A stretch of DNA of 64,000 nt from Candidatus Hydrogenedentota bacterium (GCA_029556545.1 JAKQEQ010000069.1:29558-93557), one strand, 5' to 3'. Counted from the stretch's first letter, positions 17,073 to 27,939 are shown. Made by a program: numbers and translations. Notes: generated by a model not told the origin, from the letters alone.

Positions 17073-18420
17073 CCCGGGCCGCCTCGCGGCGCTCGCCGAT
17101 CAATGTCCCCTCGAGCCAGTGGCCCGCGTAGCCGGTGACGCGCACCGCGACAAGGTCGCCGATCTCGAGGTGCTCACCCCGGACGCTGATCGCGCGATAG
17201 CCGTCGGTGCGGCCGTTCATCACGTGCCGCTTGCGCGGGTGCGCCCCGTCGATGAGCACCTCTTGCGTCGCGCCGACGAGCGCCCGCTGGCTCTCTTCGT
17301 TGATGCGTTCCTGCAGCGCGATAACGCGCGCAAGGCGTTCCTCCTTCGCCTCCCGGGGCACGTCGTCCGGGAGGTCCGCGACAGGCGTGCCGGGGCGCGG
17401 GGAATACTTGAACGGATAGACCTGGCTGAACCGCGCCTGTTCGAGGCAATACAGGGTGCGCTCGAAATCCGCCTCCGTTTCGGTCGGAAAGCCGACGATG
17501 AGGTCCGTGGTAACCTCAACGCCCGGCGCGACCGACCGCAGATACCGCACCTTTGCGAGGTACTCGTCCAGCGTATGATTCCGCCGCATGATCTCGAGGA
17601 TGCGGTCCGAACCGGCCTGGAAGGGAAGATGGAGATGCTTGCAGATGCGCTTGCGCGACGCCATCAGGTCCGACAAGGCTTTGTTCCAGTCCTTCGGATG
17701 CGGCGCGGTGAAACGGATGCGTTCGAGGCCGTCGACCTGTGAGAGGTCGTCGAGCAACTGGTGGAAGCGGTAGTCGCGCGAAGCCTGATACGAATTGACG
17801 TTCTGCCCGAGCAGCCAGATTTCCTTAGCGCCGCGCGCCACCAGGCTCCGCGCCTCGCGCAAGATATTCTCCGCCTCGCGGCTCACCTCGCGGCCCCGCG
17901 TGTGCGGCACGATGCAGAACGCGCACATGTTGTTGCAGCCCTTCGTGATGGCGACGTACGCCTTCACGCCGTCCACGTGGCCGCGCTCGACCCACTCCTC
18001 CGGGATGAAGTTCTGTATCTTCCGCTCGCGCGGCAGCCACTGGGTCGCGCAGACGCGCTCGCCGCGCTTGACCGCCGCGATCATCTCCGGCAGCCGGAAC
18101 AGGTTGTCCGGGCCGAACACGAGGTCCAGCGTCTTCTCGCGTTCGAGAAGCCGCTCGCCCTCCTGCTGCGCCACGCAACCCGCCACACCGATGATCAGGT
18201 CTGGGCGCGCCGCCTTCCGCCGCCGCAGCGCCCCGAGCAGGCTGTAGACCTTATTCTCGGGGTTATGCCGCACCGAACACGTGTTCATGAGGACCAGCGA
18301 CGCGTCCTCAGGCGAGTCCGCGATGTCGTAACCGATTTCGCGCAGGAGGTCCATCATGCGGAAGCTGTCATGCTCGTTCATCTGACAGCCGAAGGTCTTA
18401 ATATAGGCTTTTTCCGGCAT
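17053..18420 (-). CDS. miaB: tRNA (N6-isopentenyladenosine-37-C2)-methylthiotransferase MiaB
   Basis: 455 residues from ATG 18420. MiaB adds a methylthio group to i6A37 of tRNAs reading UNN codons, using two 4Fe-4S clusters and SAM. The N-terminal cluster cysteines are C12 (TFGCQMNEHDS), C48 (NTCSVR) and C82 (VAGCVAQQ); the radical SAM motif is C162-x3-C166-x2-C169 (KGCNNMCAFC), followed by HTRGREVSR. A TRAM RNA-binding domain closes the protein (REVLIDGAHPRKRHVMNGR ... VRVTGY). A frame extension to 18546 is not family-like. Length and motifs are those of MiaB rather than RimO or MtaB. Confidence 0.93.
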   Translation of the reverse strand: MPEKAYIKTFGCQMNEHDSFRMMDLLREIGYDIADSPEDASLVLMNTCSVRHNPENKVYSLLGALRRRKAARPDLIIGVAGCVAQQEGERLLEREKTLDLVFGPDNLFRLPEMIAAVKRGERVCATQWLPRERKIQNFIPEEWVERGHVDGVKAYVAITKGCNNMCAFCIVPHTRGREVSREAENILREARSLVARGAKEIWLLGQNVNSYQASRDYRFHQLLDDLSQVDGLERIRFTAPHPKDWNKALSDLMASRKRICKHLHLPFQAGSDRILEIMRRNHTLDEYLAKVRYLRSVAPGVEVTTDLIVGFPTETEADFERTLYCLEQARFSQVYPFKYSPRPGTPVADLPDDVPREAKEERLARVIALQERINEESQRALVGATQEVLIDGAHPRKRHVMNGRTDGYRAISVRGEHLEIGDLVAVRVTGYAGHWLEGTLIGERREAARATCPVC

Positions 18421-18573
18421 CGCGTCGGTTCCACGGCGGGACTGATTCGGGAGTGCGCCAAGCGAGCGCTGTCTCACGGAAACCGGGGCGTCTCGTCCCG
18501 GCCTTCTCACGCGATCAGTATACCATCCCTCCACGCGGCCCGGCAAAGGGCGGCGCGACAGCGCCTCCCCTTC

Positions 18574-19509
18574 CTACGAGGCCCGCCCTCGCACACGCAC
18601 CTCAATCACTATCACAACGTCCCCTTTGCTCTCTTCGTCCGAGTCGATCGGTTCCACGTATTTCCTTACGCGGATGCGCCGTTGACCGTTGTGTACGCGC
18701 GTCCGCCGGCCGCGCGCCCCCCCTCTCCCGCCCGCCTCACGCGCCCCGCGCCTTGGCCGAATGCGGCGCAACCGGCCCGGCGCCCTCACTTCGCCGTCGT
18801 CGGTTTCGCGGTCCGTCGCGGCGGCGGCCACGTCCCGGGCCTGTTGTTCGAGTTCTTGAAGCAATGTTTCCGCTTCCATAAGCCGCTGTTCAGGCGCGGC
18901 GGTCTCGTCCACGACCCGAATCGCCAACCCGCGATCGACCGTGGGCAGCGGCGGCGAGGCCATGTCTTCCTCGCGCGAGATCTCGTCGATGAGACTATCG
19001 AGCGACTTCAGCGTTTGCGATGCATCCCCCAGTTCTTCCTCGCCGAAAAGCGCCGCGGTCCGTTCCACCGGCCTCGCTTCACGTTCGATGACTTCGTCGC
19101 CGTCGGCGAGCGTTCCGAACGCCGTGCTCCACGCGTTATCCCAAGGTGGCGGCGACTCCGCCGGAGTTTCGGACGCCTCCGCGGTTCGCGCCGTGGACGA
19201 CACTTCTCGCGTCAGGTCCGCAATCAATTCGCGCAGCGCATCCGCGGACCGCGACCGCGCGGAAGACGGCGCGGCGGTCGGCGGCATCGTCCCCTCGGAG
19301 AAGGCGGTCCGGTCCTTGGCGGGGCGTGTCAGCCCGGTCATCTGAATGAATTCAAGGTCTGTTGCGGAGTGCCGGCCAGGTATACCGCTGAGACACCGGC
19401 TATCCGTCAACCGCTCGTGCAGCGCGAGATCGATCGCGTCGATCCGTTCCTGGACGGCGCTGCTCTCCCAGCGCTCGCGCGCGGCCCGCGTTGTCCGGTT
19501 CATGGCCAT
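18574..19509 (-). CDS. Arg-rich hypothetical protein downstream of ExeA-like ATPase
   Basis: 311 residues from ATG 19509, one base beyond the ATPase stop, so the two are co-translated. I do not recognise a family. The N-terminal part is helical and charged (TTRAARERWESSAVQERIDA), the middle is acidic with a likely coiled coil (RLMEAETLLQELEQQARDVA) and the C-terminus is strongly basic (RRIRPRRGAREAGGRGGARG ... RRIRVRKYV) before a beta-strand-like end (DVVIVIEVRVRG). The basic region could bind nucleic acid or an acidic surface. Low complexity makes any functional call unsafe. Confidence 0.5.
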   Translation of the reverse strand: MAMNRTTRAARERWESSAVQERIDAIDLALHERLTDSRCLSGIPGRHSATDLEFIQMTGLTRPAKDRTAFSEGTMPPTAAPSSARSRSADALRELIADLTREVSSTARTAEASETPAESPPPWDNAWSTAFGTLADGDEVIEREARPVERTAALFGEEELGDASQTLKSLDSLIDEISREEDMASPPLPTVDRGLAIRVVDETAAPEQRLMEAETLLQELEQQARDVAAAATDRETDDGEVRAPGRLRRIRPRRGAREAGGRGGARGRRTRVHNGQRRIRVRKYVEPIDSDEESKGDVVIVIEVRVRGRAS

Positions 19510-19510
19510 C

Positions 19511-20530
19511 TCAGCGCGGCCCTTGTCGCGACCGGGCGCCGCGCAGCAGGAGTTGCGTGGCCCGCTGATCGCGCGACCAGCGGTCCCATTGCGCGTCATC
19601 GCCCGCATCGTTCGCGGGTTCGAAAGACTTCGCGGCCGGGGCGCGCCCCTTGAACTCTTCCATCACGGCCGCGGCGACCCGCGCCCGCTTATCCGGATTG
19701 GGAACGGTCGTCTTCTCGATAGTGTGCAAGATTAGGTCGGGGTTCACGCGGCGCGCGTTGAGCTGCGCGGCAAGGAGCAGCGCGTTGCGACACAGCGTGA
19801 CGATAAGCCGGGGGTTCCCTTCGGCGTAGGCGTGAATTGCCCGCAGCGCCGCTTCGTCGAACTCCGGCCCCGCGCCGGGCCGCGCGCCCGCGCATTCGAG
19901 CCGATACTCGATGAACCGCCGCATCTCCTCGAAATGGATGGGCTGGAGGGTGTAGCTCATGTCGATCCGCTGCTCGAAGTTGGGCGCCGCGCGCAATACC
20001 CGCACCCACTCGATCTGGGCGAACAGGACCAGGTTGAGCAGTTTGTGTTGCTGGGTCTCGATATTCTGGATCAGGCGCAGCAATTCGATCTGCCCGCGCT
20101 TGTTCAGGTTCTGGCTGTCGTCGATAATGAGCGTGTTGATCTGGTCCCGGTGCGCCAGGAGATACTGGTACAGCGCATCCATGCCGGCGCCTATCGAGGG
20201 CGTCTCGCTCCGCAGACCGAACTGCGTCACAATCGCGTCCAACAGCGCGAGACTCGTCCACGAGGGAATGGGCGAACCGACCACCGCCGTGTTGTAGCGC
20301 CGGGGATCGGCTCGCATCCCGACAAGCAGCTTGCGCAACAGGGTCGTCTTGCCGGTTCCATATCCCCCCAGGACCACCGCGATGCCCTGACGGGAGTCAA
20401 TGCTGTTCCAGAGGCGGAAAAGACACTCCTTGTGCTCCCGCGTCGCATAGAAATAGGCCGGATCCGCCGTCGGCGCGAAGGGCTGCTCGCGCAGACCGAA
20501 TGGTGTCAGATATGTCTGGGACTCGTCCAT
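19511..20530 (-). CDS. ExeA/GspA-like AAA+ ATPase
   Basis: 339 residues from ATG 20530. The opening MDESQTYLTPFGLREQPFAP then TADPAYFYATREHKECL is the hallmark of ExeA-type ATPases. Walker A is GGYGTGKT (55-62) and Walker B is LIIDDSQNL; arginine-rich sensor regions follow. ExeA helps insert the type II secretin in the envelope in Aeromonas; many ATPases of this shape also serve pilus or mobile-element functions. No secretin gene is in the window. It leads a two-gene operon with the Arg-rich protein and is divergent from the FHA-GAF-HD-GYP gene across 287 bp. Confidence 0.8.
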   Translation of the reverse strand: MDESQTYLTPFGLREQPFAPTADPAYFYATREHKECLFRLWNSIDSRQGIAVVLGGYGTGKTTLLRKLLVGMRADPRRYNTAVVGSPIPSWTSLALLDAIVTQFGLRSETPSIGAGMDALYQYLLAHRDQINTLIIDDSQNLNKRGQIELLRLIQNIETQQHKLLNLVLFAQIEWVRVLRAAPNFEQRIDMSYTLQPIHFEEMRRFIEYRLECAGARPGAGPEFDEAALRAIHAYAEGNPRLIVTLCRNALLLAAQLNARRVNPDLILHTIEKTTVPNPDKRARVAAAVMEEFKGRAPAAKSFEPANDAGDDAQWDRWSRDQRATQLLLRGARSRQGPR

Positions 20531-20817
20531 GCACTGGAGCCGCGCCGCCATCAAACCCGCCGCGAGGTCTGCGCGCCGCTGTTTCGCCGGGAAGATCAGC
20601 CGACGGCCTCTTGTTTTCTCTCGGCAATTCTCATTCTAGTCGAGTTCTTCATTTCTGTCAACAGATTAGCGGCGTTCCGCGCCGTTGCATGGAGGTAGGG
20701 ACGGTATGGACAACCCCATCGGCTATGCGCTTTTGCTGCCGGTTCTTGGTTTCCCGTTTCCTTGCATGGTATAACTTCACCGAGTTTCAGCCTGCGTTTG
20801 ACTGGAGCATGGACCAC
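20531..20817. other. Divergent intergenic region
   Basis: 287 bp between the ExeA-like and HD-GYP genes, which must hold both promoters. It contains AT-richer sequence near 20620-20665; no site is clear enough to call. Confidence 0.35.
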
Positions 20818-22530
20818 ATGGCGCAAGAACAACTGGTTGCCCTGACCGGCCCTGAAGCGGGGAAGGCCTTCCCAATCAACGGTGCCCTGACCATCGGGAG
20901 AAATCCGGACAGTTCGGTGCAACTCGAGGACCTTCAGGTCTCGCGCCGCCACGCCAAGATCGAGCAGACCGACCGCGGAACCATCCTCCGAGACCTCGGC
21001 AGCGGCAACGGGACCTACGTCGGCAACCGTCGCATCCTCGAATATCGGCTGTCCCATGGGGACGTCATCCGGATTGGCGAACAGGAATTCCGCTATGAAG
21101 GCGCCGTGACGCGGGACGCCGCGGAGCCCAAGGTGGACAGCGGCGTGCGCTTCGAGACAGGCGGCAACAAGCAGGTGTCGGCGAGCAGCGCGGACCATCT
21201 CTTCGAGACCTTCTTCCAGGCGCCGCGCGAGGCGCCCAGTCAGGAGCAACTGCGGGAAGCGCAGCAGCGGCTTCAGGCGGTATACGCCGCAAACCAGGTG
21301 ATTACGAGCGAGCGCGACCTGCACCGCGTTTTCGCAGTTATCATGGACCAGATTTTCGGCCTGGTTCCCGCCCACAACGGCGTGATCCTCCTGCGCGACA
21401 AGGACAGCGGCGAACTGGTGACGGAATACGTCAAGACCGGCCGCGCCGCCGCTGAAGTCGTCATAAGTTCATCCATCGTCCAGCGGGCCGCGGAGCGGGG
21501 CGAGGCGGTTATCACCCGCGACGCGGCGGACGATTCCCGCTTTGAGGCCGGCATGAGCATCATCGCCCAGAACATCTCGTCCGCCATGTGCGCGCCCCTG
21601 CGGCACCAGGACGAGACGCTCGGGGTGATCTACGTCGATACCCGCGGCACGACCAACGCCTTCGTCCAGAGTGACCTGCAACTGCTCGTCGCCCTGGCGG
21701 GCCCGGCGGCCAGCGCCATCAAGAACGCCCAGTACGTCCACATGCTGGAGAAGGCTTACGCGGACACCCTCGTCGTCCTCGCCGACACCATCGAGATGCG
21801 GGACAAATACACCGTGGGCCACACGTGGCGCGTCACCAATTTCGCCATGGCCATTGCGCGGGAAATCGGGTGGAGCGAAGAGAAAATCCGAGAATGCGAA
21901 ATGGGCGGCGTGCTGCACGATATCGGCAAGATCGCTATCGAGGACGCCATCCTCGGGAAGCCGGGCCGCCTTACCGAAGAGGAATTCGCAAAGATCAAGG
22001 TGCATCCCGAGCGCGGCGCGCGGCTGTTGCAGGACGTCGAGCGCCTGCACCCGCTGATCCCGTATTGCCTGTACCATCATGAGCGCTATGACGGGCACGG
22101 CTACCCTTACGGACTATCCGGCGAGGAGATTCCCATCGAGGGACGCGTAGTCGCCGTGGCCGATACGTTCGACGCGCTCACGAGCAACCGCCCTTACCGC
22201 AAGGGGCTTGACCCCGATTTCGCGCTTGGCGAGATCGAGAAGGGGCGGAGCACGCAGTTCGATCCCGAGGTAGTGGATGCCTTTGTCCGCGCCTATCGCG
22301 CCGGCGGCATCAACCGTGTGTTGCAGGACTTCCTGAAAAAGGACGAGAAGAGCATCGTCTGTCCCTTCTGTAGCACTTATATCCAGGTACCGGACGGCAC
22401 GCAGGCGGGCGACAAGTTCGACTGTGGCGTCTGCCATCGGCGTATCGGGTTGCGAGAACAGAACGGCGCGTACTTCGGCGAACTCATGCCCCAGAGCAGC
22501 GCGATGATGCAGCCCCACCTCAACGCGTAA
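20818..22530 (+). CDS. FHA-GAF-HD-GYP signalling protein with C-terminal zinc ribbon
   Basis: 570 residues from ATG 20818 (GGAG 10 bases upstream). Order: FHA domain about 5-100 (IGRNPDSSVQLEDLQVSRRH, GSGNGTYVGNRR) that binds phosphothreonine; a GAF sensor about 165-310; an HD-GYP phosphodiesterase about 330-500 with H367-D368 (HDIGK) and HHERYDGHGYP from 420; and a C-terminal CPFC...CGVC zinc-ribbon-like module about 520-560. HD-GYP enzymes hydrolyse cyclic di-GMP. The FHA module suggests control by a Ser/Thr kinase. No membrane segment, so cytoplasmic. Confidence 0.88.
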   Translation: MAQEQLVALTGPEAGKAFPINGALTIGRNPDSSVQLEDLQVSRRHAKIEQTDRGTILRDLGSGNGTYVGNRRILEYRLSHGDVIRIGEQEFRYEGAVTRDAAEPKVDSGVRFETGGNKQVSASSADHLFETFFQAPREAPSQEQLREAQQRLQAVYAANQVITSERDLHRVFAVIMDQIFGLVPAHNGVILLRDKDSGELVTEYVKTGRAAAEVVISSSIVQRAAERGEAVITRDAADDSRFEAGMSIIAQNISSAMCAPLRHQDETLGVIYVDTRGTTNAFVQSDLQLLVALAGPAASAIKNAQYVHMLEKAYADTLVVLADTIEMRDKYTVGHTWRVTNFAMAIAREIGWSEEKIRECEMGGVLHDIGKIAIEDAILGKPGRLTEEEFAKIKVHPERGARLLQDVERLHPLIPYCLYHHERYDGHGYPYGLSGEEIPIEGRVVAVADTFDALTSNRPYRKGLDPDFALGEIEKGRSTQFDPEVVDAFVRAYRAGGINRVLQDFLKKDEKSIVCPFCSTYIQVPDGTQAGDKFDCGVCHRRIGLREQNGAYFGELMPQSSAMMQPHLNA

Positions 22531-22560
22531 GGACGCGCATGCTCGTGGATTCCTCGGCTG

Positions 22561-22636
22561 GCCGTATGCGCCACGTACGTGGCACGGGCATCTTGCCCGT
22601 GATGACAGACCAAGGGCGGTGACGCCCGTGCCACCC
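22561..22636. repeat. REP-like palindromes between convergent genes
   Basis: CACGGGCATCTTGCCCGTG (22583-22601) and GGGCGGTGACGCCC (22614-22627) lie in the short gap between the convergent HD-GYP and PKD-like genes. They may serve as a bidirectional terminator. Confidence 0.5.
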
Positions 22637-22637
22637 T

Positions 22638-23567
22638 TTATCGCACCGTCACGCGCCATTCGCAACGATAATAGCCGGCTCTTGTCCCGCCTTGCGGCAT
22701 GCGGGCCACGCACTCGACTTTATAGACGCCGGGCTGATCGAAACGGTGACTGTATCGCGTCCCTGTACCGACGGACGCCCCGCCCAGCCGCCATTCGTAG
22801 TCCCCGTAGCCGGTCGGTCCCTCGCACGTGAGGGTGGTCCCCACGGCAACCGTCGTCTCCTGCGCCGGATAAGTCCGCACCGTTGACGCACCGCTCCACG
22901 GAATCGCAGGGGTACCCTGCCCGCGGCGCGCCTCCAGGCGCACCCGTAATTCCCCGGGCTGATCCAGGACGTGACGCAAGCGGCTCTCGCCGATGCCTTC
23001 GAGCACCTCGCGGTCGTTGACGCGCCACGAATACCAGGTATCCGATCTCAACTCGGCGAAATCCAGATCCAGCACCTGGCCTTCATAATAATATGGCGGC
23101 AGCGCCTTCGATACCACGGTATAGCCGCCGCTCGACGTGCCCGGAGGCAACCCCGCCATCTCGTGTTCGAGGGTGACGATCACGCGCGCGCGCCGCTCCT
23201 CCTTGCCGACGCGAAACACCAGGTCGTAGGTCCCGCGCTCCGTGTTGCCGGGTCGGGCGCGCAGCACGACCTGCCCCGGTTCCCCGGCCGATTTCAGTAT
23301 CTCGAACATCCAGCCGTAGCCGCCGGCAATCTCCGCCTTGATCTCCGACGCGGGAACGGGAACGCTGCTCCGGGTCACGCTAAATCGGACCTCGCCGACC
23401 GTGGAAGGAAAAATCACCTCGACTGGGCTCACATGTAAGGCGCCTAGGGGCGGCGCCGGCTCGATACGCACGACTTCCGCGGCCCCTGCGCCGAGGCAGG
23501 CGGCCAGCGCGCAACACCACAGAACCGTGATCCCGCTGCGATGCCCTCGATTTCCAGCTGTGTTCAT
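22638..23567 (-). CDS. Exported protein with PKD/Ig-like beta domains
   Basis: 309 residues from ATG 23567 (GGAG 9 bases upstream). A signal peptide (SGITVLWCCALAACLGAGAA) is followed by beta-rich domains. Two PKD-like signatures are visible, WYSWRVNDREVLEGIGESRL with HVLDQPGELRVRLEA, and YEWRLGGASVGTGTRYSHRF with DQPGVYKVECVA. PKD modules are extracellular spacers or carbohydrate/protein binders. Specific function unknown. Confidence 0.7.
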   Translation of the reverse strand: MNTAGNRGHRSGITVLWCCALAACLGAGAAEVVRIEPAPPLGALHVSPVEVIFPSTVGEVRFSVTRSSVPVPASEIKAEIAGGYGWMFEILKSAGEPGQVVLRARPGNTERGTYDLVFRVGKEERRARVIVTLEHEMAGLPPGTSSGGYTVVSKALPPYYYEGQVLDLDFAELRSDTWYSWRVNDREVLEGIGESRLRHVLDQPGELRVRLEARRGQGTPAIPWSGASTVRTYPAQETTVAVGTTLTCEGPTGYGDYEWRLGGASVGTGTRYSHRFDQPGVYKVECVARMPQGGTRAGYYRCEWRVTVR

Positions 23568-23826
23568 GGCATTCCACTCCATCTATCGAGACCCTGTCGC
23601 GCGCCGCGCCGTCCCGGCGGGCAAAGCACGGTGCGTCCCGGGCGTCGACGTTCTTCAGCCTGCCTATACAAACACCCCGAGGCGCGCATGCGCTTCCTTC
23701 CTTGATCCGCCCTCTCCGACGGAGGTTCCCGGCAAGAACCTTCACCGGCCCCGCCCGATGCAACGCGCGCCTCCGTCTATGTTACACTCGATGCCGCGCG
23801 CTATTGCGCCGACATGGAGCATTCCC

Positions 23827-24381
23827 ATGTACGCCTCAATTCCAGCATCCAATCGCCGACCACGCATCAAGGCCGGCGCGGTCCTGGCGCTGGGCCTTGC
23901 GCTAATCATATACGCGCCCGGTTGCGCGAAGGACTTGCAGCCCACGCCGTCGCCCACCGCCCCTGTCACCCTTGAAACGCCGCAGGGGCCGACGCCGCAC
24001 GCAGGCGGCTTCGCCACGCCGCGCCAGACCCTCGACACGCTCCAGGCGGCCGTACACGCGAGAGATCTCGGGCGCGTCGCGAGCGCCTTCACCGCCGCCT
24101 TTCGCCCGCAAATCGATCAATGGGTGCGGGACGCCGGCGCGGACACGGTACTGGACTTTTTGCGCCAGGGCCTCGACGCGCGCCCCAGAATCGAGGAATA
24201 CGTCATTGTGGCGCACCAACCGCCCCACGGCGTGCAATGGACCGTCGTAACGGACAACTGGCCCGAGGCCGCCGCCGCCTATGATGCCGCTCTGCGAGAT
24301 TATGGCGCCTCTGTGGAACTGTTCCACGCCGGTCTCCCTTGGCGGTGTGAACAGGAGGGGTGGCTGCTGACCGCGTGGTAA
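23827..24381 (+). CDS. Small lipoprotein, SnoaL/NTF2-like possible
   Basis: 184 residues from ATG 23827 (GGAG 7 bases upstream). The N-terminus ends in a lipobox (LALIIYAPGC), so the mature protein is lipid-anchored. After a Pro/Thr-rich linker comes TPRQTLDTLQAAVHARDLGR with VASAFTAAFRPQIDQWV, a pattern often seen in small NTF2-like lipoproteins. No catalytic residues can be assigned. Confidence 0.65.
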   Translation: MYASIPASNRRPRIKAGAVLALGLALIIYAPGCAKDLQPTPSPTAPVTLETPQGPTPHAGGFATPRQTLDTLQAAVHARDLGRVASAFTAAFRPQIDQWVRDAGADTVLDFLRQGLDARPRIEEYVIVAHQPPHGVQWTVVTDNWPEAAAAYDAALRDYGASVELFHAGLPWRCEQEGWLLTAW

Positions 24382-24465
24382 TTCGGCCCCGCGATTACTC
24401 GTTTTCGGTCCGGAATCTCGCCACCCTTGTCTTGCCTGCTTCGTCTTGATACAATACGCAACACC

Positions 24466-25872
<1,407 letters not shown>

Positions 25873-25963
25873 TCTCCGGTCCGGCCATTCCCCCGAGAAA
25901 CACCGAGCCGCCGATCCCTTCGACCGGCGGCCCGGAAAAAGCCTGACTATTTCGCTGATCCGC

Positions 25964-27208
25964 TTACTTCTTGCGACGGATGCTCACCGCGCCGGCAAAC
26001 GCACACAATCCCGCGAGCAACGCAACACCGATGCCGCCCGCGACGGGCAGTTCCGTGACCACTTGCAGATAGAACGGCGCGGAACCCGCCTCGACCACCG
26101 CTTTCGTGCCGTCATCATAGGTGATCACGACCTTGTACCAACCCCCGTTCTGCAATTCCACCGGATCGAAGACCAGCGAGGAGCCGATCTCATCGGGAAT
26201 CTCGACGAAGGCCGTGCCTTCCGAGTTCAGCCGGCTCCACTGATAAGTGAGCGCCGTAATCCCCTGCACCACGCGCGCGCGCAACTCGACGCGCGACCCC
26301 ACCTGGACCGGCGTCGTGCCGAGAATCCGCACCAATTCACCCTCCCCTTCGCCTTCGCCTTCGCCTTCGCCTTCACCTTCGCCTTCGCCTTCCGCGCCGG
26401 GCTGCAGCGGGTCCAACACCGCGTCGATATAGTCTTCCGCGGTCTTCGCGAGCGCGTACAGGTCATATTCCTGCCGATTCGTGAAGCCGTCGCCGTCCGC
26501 GTCGCCGTCAGGGCTCAAAGCCCCAGGCGGGACCGTGTTGGTGAAGGCTGCGGGGTCTGTAGGCAGGATGGCCAACTTCAGCGCCGCATTCACGACCCCT
26601 CCCAGCCAGATTACCGTAGCCACCGAGTCTTCATCGCCAATCGTGGCGTAGGTGGAGACTACCTTGACCAAGTTCGTAAGGAGGACGGTAATCTTATCTT
26701 TCTGCACCTGAGTCAACAGTGGAAGTTCCTGCTCGGCAAGTTCCACGTCGATGAGGTTGAACGCGATGGTGAGAACGGCGGGACTGAGCAATATCCCTCC
26801 CACAGCCGTGAAGTTTGCCTCGTTGGCCGTCGCTACCGACGCCGCCGTGACGCCCGCTACAGTCTGGCCCGGGAGCGTGCCCGAGGCAAGACCGGTATAG
26901 GCAGTGGGGTTGTTGATCAGTTCGTCGATTACTCCGAACTCGAACGCGCCGTCCAACATGCCGTTGGGGTGCGGCAGGTCTTCCCCTTCTCCCGGGGGCC
27001 CTCCGTTGAAATCGGCCACCGCGCACGCGAAGGCCTCGATGAGCCCGACCGTGTCCCCGAGCAGCGCCACCAACGGCAACAAATCGGGGTCACCGGTCAA
27101 GGCAACCATGTCGTCCATGAGTTGGCACGTGTTCTGGCCTTGCGCATACACCGGGCCCGTGAACATCATGCTTGCCCCTACGGCACACAACACAAGAAGC
27201 TTTTTCAT
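25964..27208 (-). CDS. Exported protein with EF-hand loop, GE linker and PEP-CTERM-like tail
   Basis: 414 residues. Signal peptide MKKLLVLCAVGASMMFTGPVYA. The first half is helical without recognised domain. A calcium-binding loop (DGDADGDGFTNRQEYD) precedes a (GE)n linker, then an Ig-like domain (LTYQWSRLNSEG, WYKVVITYDDGTKAVV). The C-terminus LPVAGG, a hydrophobic helix, then IRRKK is the tripartite layout of PEP-CTERM-like sorting signals, read by exosortase-type enzymes. The protein is therefore likely anchored or processed at the cell surface. Ligand unknown. Confidence 0.7.
   Translation of the reverse strand: MKKLLVLCAVGASMMFTGPVYAQGQNTCQLMDDMVALTGDPDLLPLVALLGDTVGLIEAFACAVADFNGGPPGEGEDLPHPNGMLDGAFEFGVIDELINNPTAYTGLASGTLPGQTVAGVTAASVATANEANFTAVGGILLSPAVLTIAFNLIDVELAEQELPLLTQVQKDKITVLLTNLVKVVSTYATIGDEDSVATVIWLGGVVNAALKLAILPTDPAAFTNTVPPGALSPDGDADGDGFTNRQEYDLYALAKTAEDYIDAVLDPLQPGAEGEGEGEGEGEGEGEGEGELVRILGTTPVQVGSRVELRARVVQGITALTYQWSRLNSEGTAFVEIPDEIGSSLVFDPVELQNGGWYKVVITYDDGTKAVVEAGSAPFYLQVVTELPVAGGIGVALLAGLCAFAGAVSIRRKK
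26335..26392 (-). repeat. GE-dipeptide hexamer repeat
   Basis: Hexanucleotide repeat (GGCGAA/GGTGAA on the coding strand) encoding alternating Gly-Glu. The same repeat, longer, occurs in the phosphoesterase gene at 63755-63880. Confidence 0.85.
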
Positions 27209-27939
27209 GACTCATGTTCCTTCTTGCCGCGGATCACGCGGCATCGCGGTCACTCGGCCCGCAGCCTTTGACCCAGCCTCACACTATAAAGCCTCGTCTC
27301 CTCCGGTCGCCTGAGGGCCTCTTCCCAGATATACACTTACTCCGACGAGAGACCTTCAACGCCGACACCCTAATCGTAAGCTAAGCACCCTCTCTCTGTC
27401 AACCTTTTTTTGCATCCGTCTTCCTGGTCTTGCGGGAGTACCCGGTCGATGATACGGGAATCCGCGTGAGTCCTGCTTTCATCGAGCGGAAAATCGGCGA
27501 CTCACGCAAAGGCCCCGTCGCCAATGCCCCGGTGCCCCCCACCGCGAGGGTCTCGCAATCCAACGCGGCCTTGGCCTATAAGAGCAATAACGGCAGATAC
27601 TTACGGTGCGTTTATCACCCAAGGTGCCAGTGGGGAGAAAGAGGACCTAAAGGACCGAAACGACCCAAAGGACGACCACCGCCGAAGGTTGGAGGCGAAG
27701 TGGAAGGCCTTGATCTCCGCGCGGGCGGGCGGCACGATGGGCGTGCTAACGCTCAAAAGCGGGGCGACCCTTGATCTCCGCGCGGGCGGGCGGCACGGTC
27801 CTTGTCCCTTGTCCCTTCCCCCTTCCCCCTTCTCCCTTCCCCCTTTCCCCTGCACGGCTCGCACACAGAAAACTGAATGAAACGTTCGTCGTGTCGTCTG
27901 GTACGATGAATGGTGAACTACTTGGGAAAGGAGACCCAT
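27209..27939. other. Large gene-poor interval with low-complexity DNA
   Basis: About 730 bp with no convincing gene. It contains the upstream region of the PEP-CTERM-like gene, a short-period tract (GGACCTAAAGGACCGAAACG type, about 27645-27676), two copies of a 29-bp direct repeat, and a C-rich CCCTT microsatellite (about 27800-27850). Confidence 0.5.
27708..27797. repeat. 29-bp direct repeat, two copies
   Basis: Identical 29-bp copies at 27708-27736 and 27769-27797 (starting CCTTGATCTCCGCGCGGGCG), 61 bp apart. The repeat does not fit a CRISPR array: only two copies and no further units or cas genes. Confidence 0.75.

Noticed and set aside
17761..19653. 630-codon plus-strand open frame
   Set aside because: Antisense to miaB and the Arg-rich gene, no recognisable protein.
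27708..27797. Two-unit CRISPR remnant
   Set aside because: Two direct repeats only, embedded in low-complexity DNA, with no cas gene.
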